In this document: piece after piece, positions 63,196-64,000 of the stretch | Numbering within the stretch: the stretch's first letter is position 1 | How the letters are laid out: each line of letters starts with the position of its first letter | Source: Meishania litoralis | GTDB taxonomy: Bacteria > Bacteroidota > Bacteroidia > Flavobacteriales > Flavobacteriaceae | Assembly: GCF_042611095.1 (NCBI RefSeq) | Contig: NZ_JBHFPV010000001.1 | Coordinates: forward strand, 372,001-436,000 | DNA length: 64,000 bases | Reading direction: 5' to 3' | Notes under the pieces: model-generated | The model's database searches: none | Told to the model about the DNA's origin: nothing | Seen by the model: the letters and a program-made list of their open reading frames with translations, nothing else | Position numbers and translations under genes: made by a program

Positions 63196-64000
63196 CTACC
63201 CTACCTTAAAGGCCCTTTGCTGCGGATAGTATGCCGTACTTCCCAATTCTTCCTCGATACGAAGCAGTTGGTTATACTTGGCCATGCGATCCGACCGTGA
63301 GGCAGAGCCAGTCTTGATCTGACCCGTATTCAAGGCCACTGCCAGATCGGCAATGGTATTGTCTTCTGTTTCTCCGGAGCGGTGCGACATTACCGAAGTA
63401 TAGCCGGCATTTTTAGCCATGTTCACCGCCGCAATGGTTTCGGTCAATGTTCCTATCTGGTTTACTTTTATCAATATGGAATTGGCTATTCCTTGTTTGA
63501 TCCCCCTTGACAATCGATCCACATTGGTAACGAAAAGATCGTCACCGACCAGTTGTACCTTATCTCCAATTTTTTCAGTTAAGACTTTCCAGCCCTCCCA
63601 ATCGTTTTCATCCATACCATCTTCGATGGAAATAATAGGATATTTTGCACTGAGGTCGGCCAAATATTGTGCCTGTTCTTCAGAGGTTCTTATTACACCT
63701 TTGTCTCCTTCGAACTTGGTATAGTCATATTTTCCATCAATATAGAATTCCGCCGAGGCACAATCCAACGCGATCATGACATCATCACCCAGTTTATAGC
63801 CAGCCTTTTCTACCGCCTTTGCTATGGTATCAAGGGCGTCTTCGGTACCCCCTGCCAAATTGGGGGCAAATCCGCCTTCGTCGCCCACGGCGGTACTCAA
63901 TCCCCTATCGTGAAGCACTTTTTTAAGGTTATGGAAAATCTCGGTTCCCATTTGCATGGCATGTGAAAAGTCTTTCGCCTTAACGGGCATCACCATGAAC
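63196..64000 (-). CDS. eno: Enolase, 5' end outside window
   Basis: The C-terminal 268 or so residues of enolase; the frame runs out of the window at its 5' end (the codon before the first visible Met reads Phe, giving FMVMPV). The motifs VGDEGGFAPN, the metal ligands in MIALDCASAEFY, ISIEDGMDENDWEGW and VGDDLFVTN, the catalytic lysine in ILIKVNQIGT and SHRSGETEDN are all present. Interconverts 2-phosphoglycerate and phosphoenolpyruvate. Terminates at a clear hairpin. Confidence 0.97.
   Translation of the reverse strand, partial: FMVMPVKAKDFSHAMQMGTEIFHNLKKVLHDRGLSTAVGDEGGFAPNLAGGTEDALDTIAKAVEKAGYKLGDDVMIALDCASAEFYIDGKYDYTKFEGDKGVIRTSEEQAQYLADLSAKYPIISIEDGMDENDWEGWKVLTEKIGDKVQLVGDDLFVTNVDRLSRGIKQGIANSILIKVNQIGTLTETIAAVNMAKNAGYTSVMSHRSGETEDNTIADLAVALNTGQIKTGSASRSDRMAKYNQLLRIEEELGSTAYYPQQRAFKVG

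Noticed and set aside
63960..64000. Enolase motif MPVKAKDF in place of the more usual MPVGA
   Set aside because: The substitution is noted but the rest of the enzyme is normal and I cannot tell if it is common in this group; not worth a finding.
1..64000. tRNA, rRNA, CRISPR arrays, riboswitches, prophage
   Set aside because: I looked through the intergenic gaps for tRNA arms, regular repeats and conserved riboswitch cores and saw none that were convincing; short or unusual RNAs could be missed by eye.

Overview
The window comes from the chromosome of a marine member of the Flavobacteriaceae (Bacteroidota), probably close to the Zobellia/Maribacter/Arenibacter group. The evidence is: -7 boxes of the TAnnTTTG type and hardly any Shine-Dalgarno sequences; many short lipoprotein leaders; a type IX secretion (T9SS) C-terminal sorting domain; an ECF sigma / FecR / TonB-dependent receptor set; and enzymes for sulfated algal polysaccharides. 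No tRNA, rRNA, CRISPR array, transposase or phage gene was seen. The genus is an inference.

Region 1 (1-9.2 kb): the end of an SDR dehydrogenase, then a tight minus-strand operon of two formylglycine sulfatases, an alpha-galactosidase-like hydrolase, a GH29 alpha-L-fucosidase and a secreted metallophosphoesterase. This reads as a set for a sulfated, fucose-containing glycan. Region 2 (9.4-16 kb): an orphan terminator, a DnaQ-exonuclease/GIY-YIG fusion that appears to start with ATT, two very small membrane proteins, a SulP permease, a DUF1080 lipoprotein, a di-heme peroxidase and a DinB-like protein. Region 3 (16-31.9 kb): mostly housekeeping and hypothetical genes (aldose epimerase, CotH, cysteine/cystathionine synthase, LolE-like permease, NamZ, sterol desaturase, YkgJ, methyltransferase, metzincin lipoprotein, QueE, HerA-like ATPase, YitT, HxlR regulator divergent from an alpha/beta hydrolase).

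Region 4 (32-45.7 kb, nearly all minus strand): a 1276-residue T9SS-exported sugar-dehydrogenase/cytochrome/lectin protein; a translationally coupled trio (PVC-type heme protein, small membrane protein, aldo/keto reductase); an esterase, a GH43 enzyme, a DUF2306 membrane protein, a VOC protein and a second large esterase. Region 5 (45.6-46.9 kb) is the strangest part. A 135-nt near-perfect direct repeat, made of the divergent promoter between the esterase and a small lipoprotein gene, flanks about 0.8 kb of very AT-rich DNA with three small co-oriented reading frames. Each repeat has a broken gene start on its inner side.

Region 6 (46.9-64 kb): folD and ffh, then two lipoproteins sharing a beta-rich unit, divergent from an ECF sigma factor / FecR anti-sigma / TonB receptor cluster, which is a candidate cell-surface signalling system. 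Core genes follow: argS, a pair of guanidino-group hydrolases (ctlX-like and arginine-deiminase-like), gltA, a glycogen synthase and the 3' part of eno.

All calls come from reading the sequence and recognising motifs; no database search was run. The best leads are the repeat-flanked AT-rich cassette, the shared-domain lipoproteins beside the sigma/anti-sigma/receptor cluster, the perfect 12-bp inverted repeat in the HxlR divergent promoter, and the ATT start.
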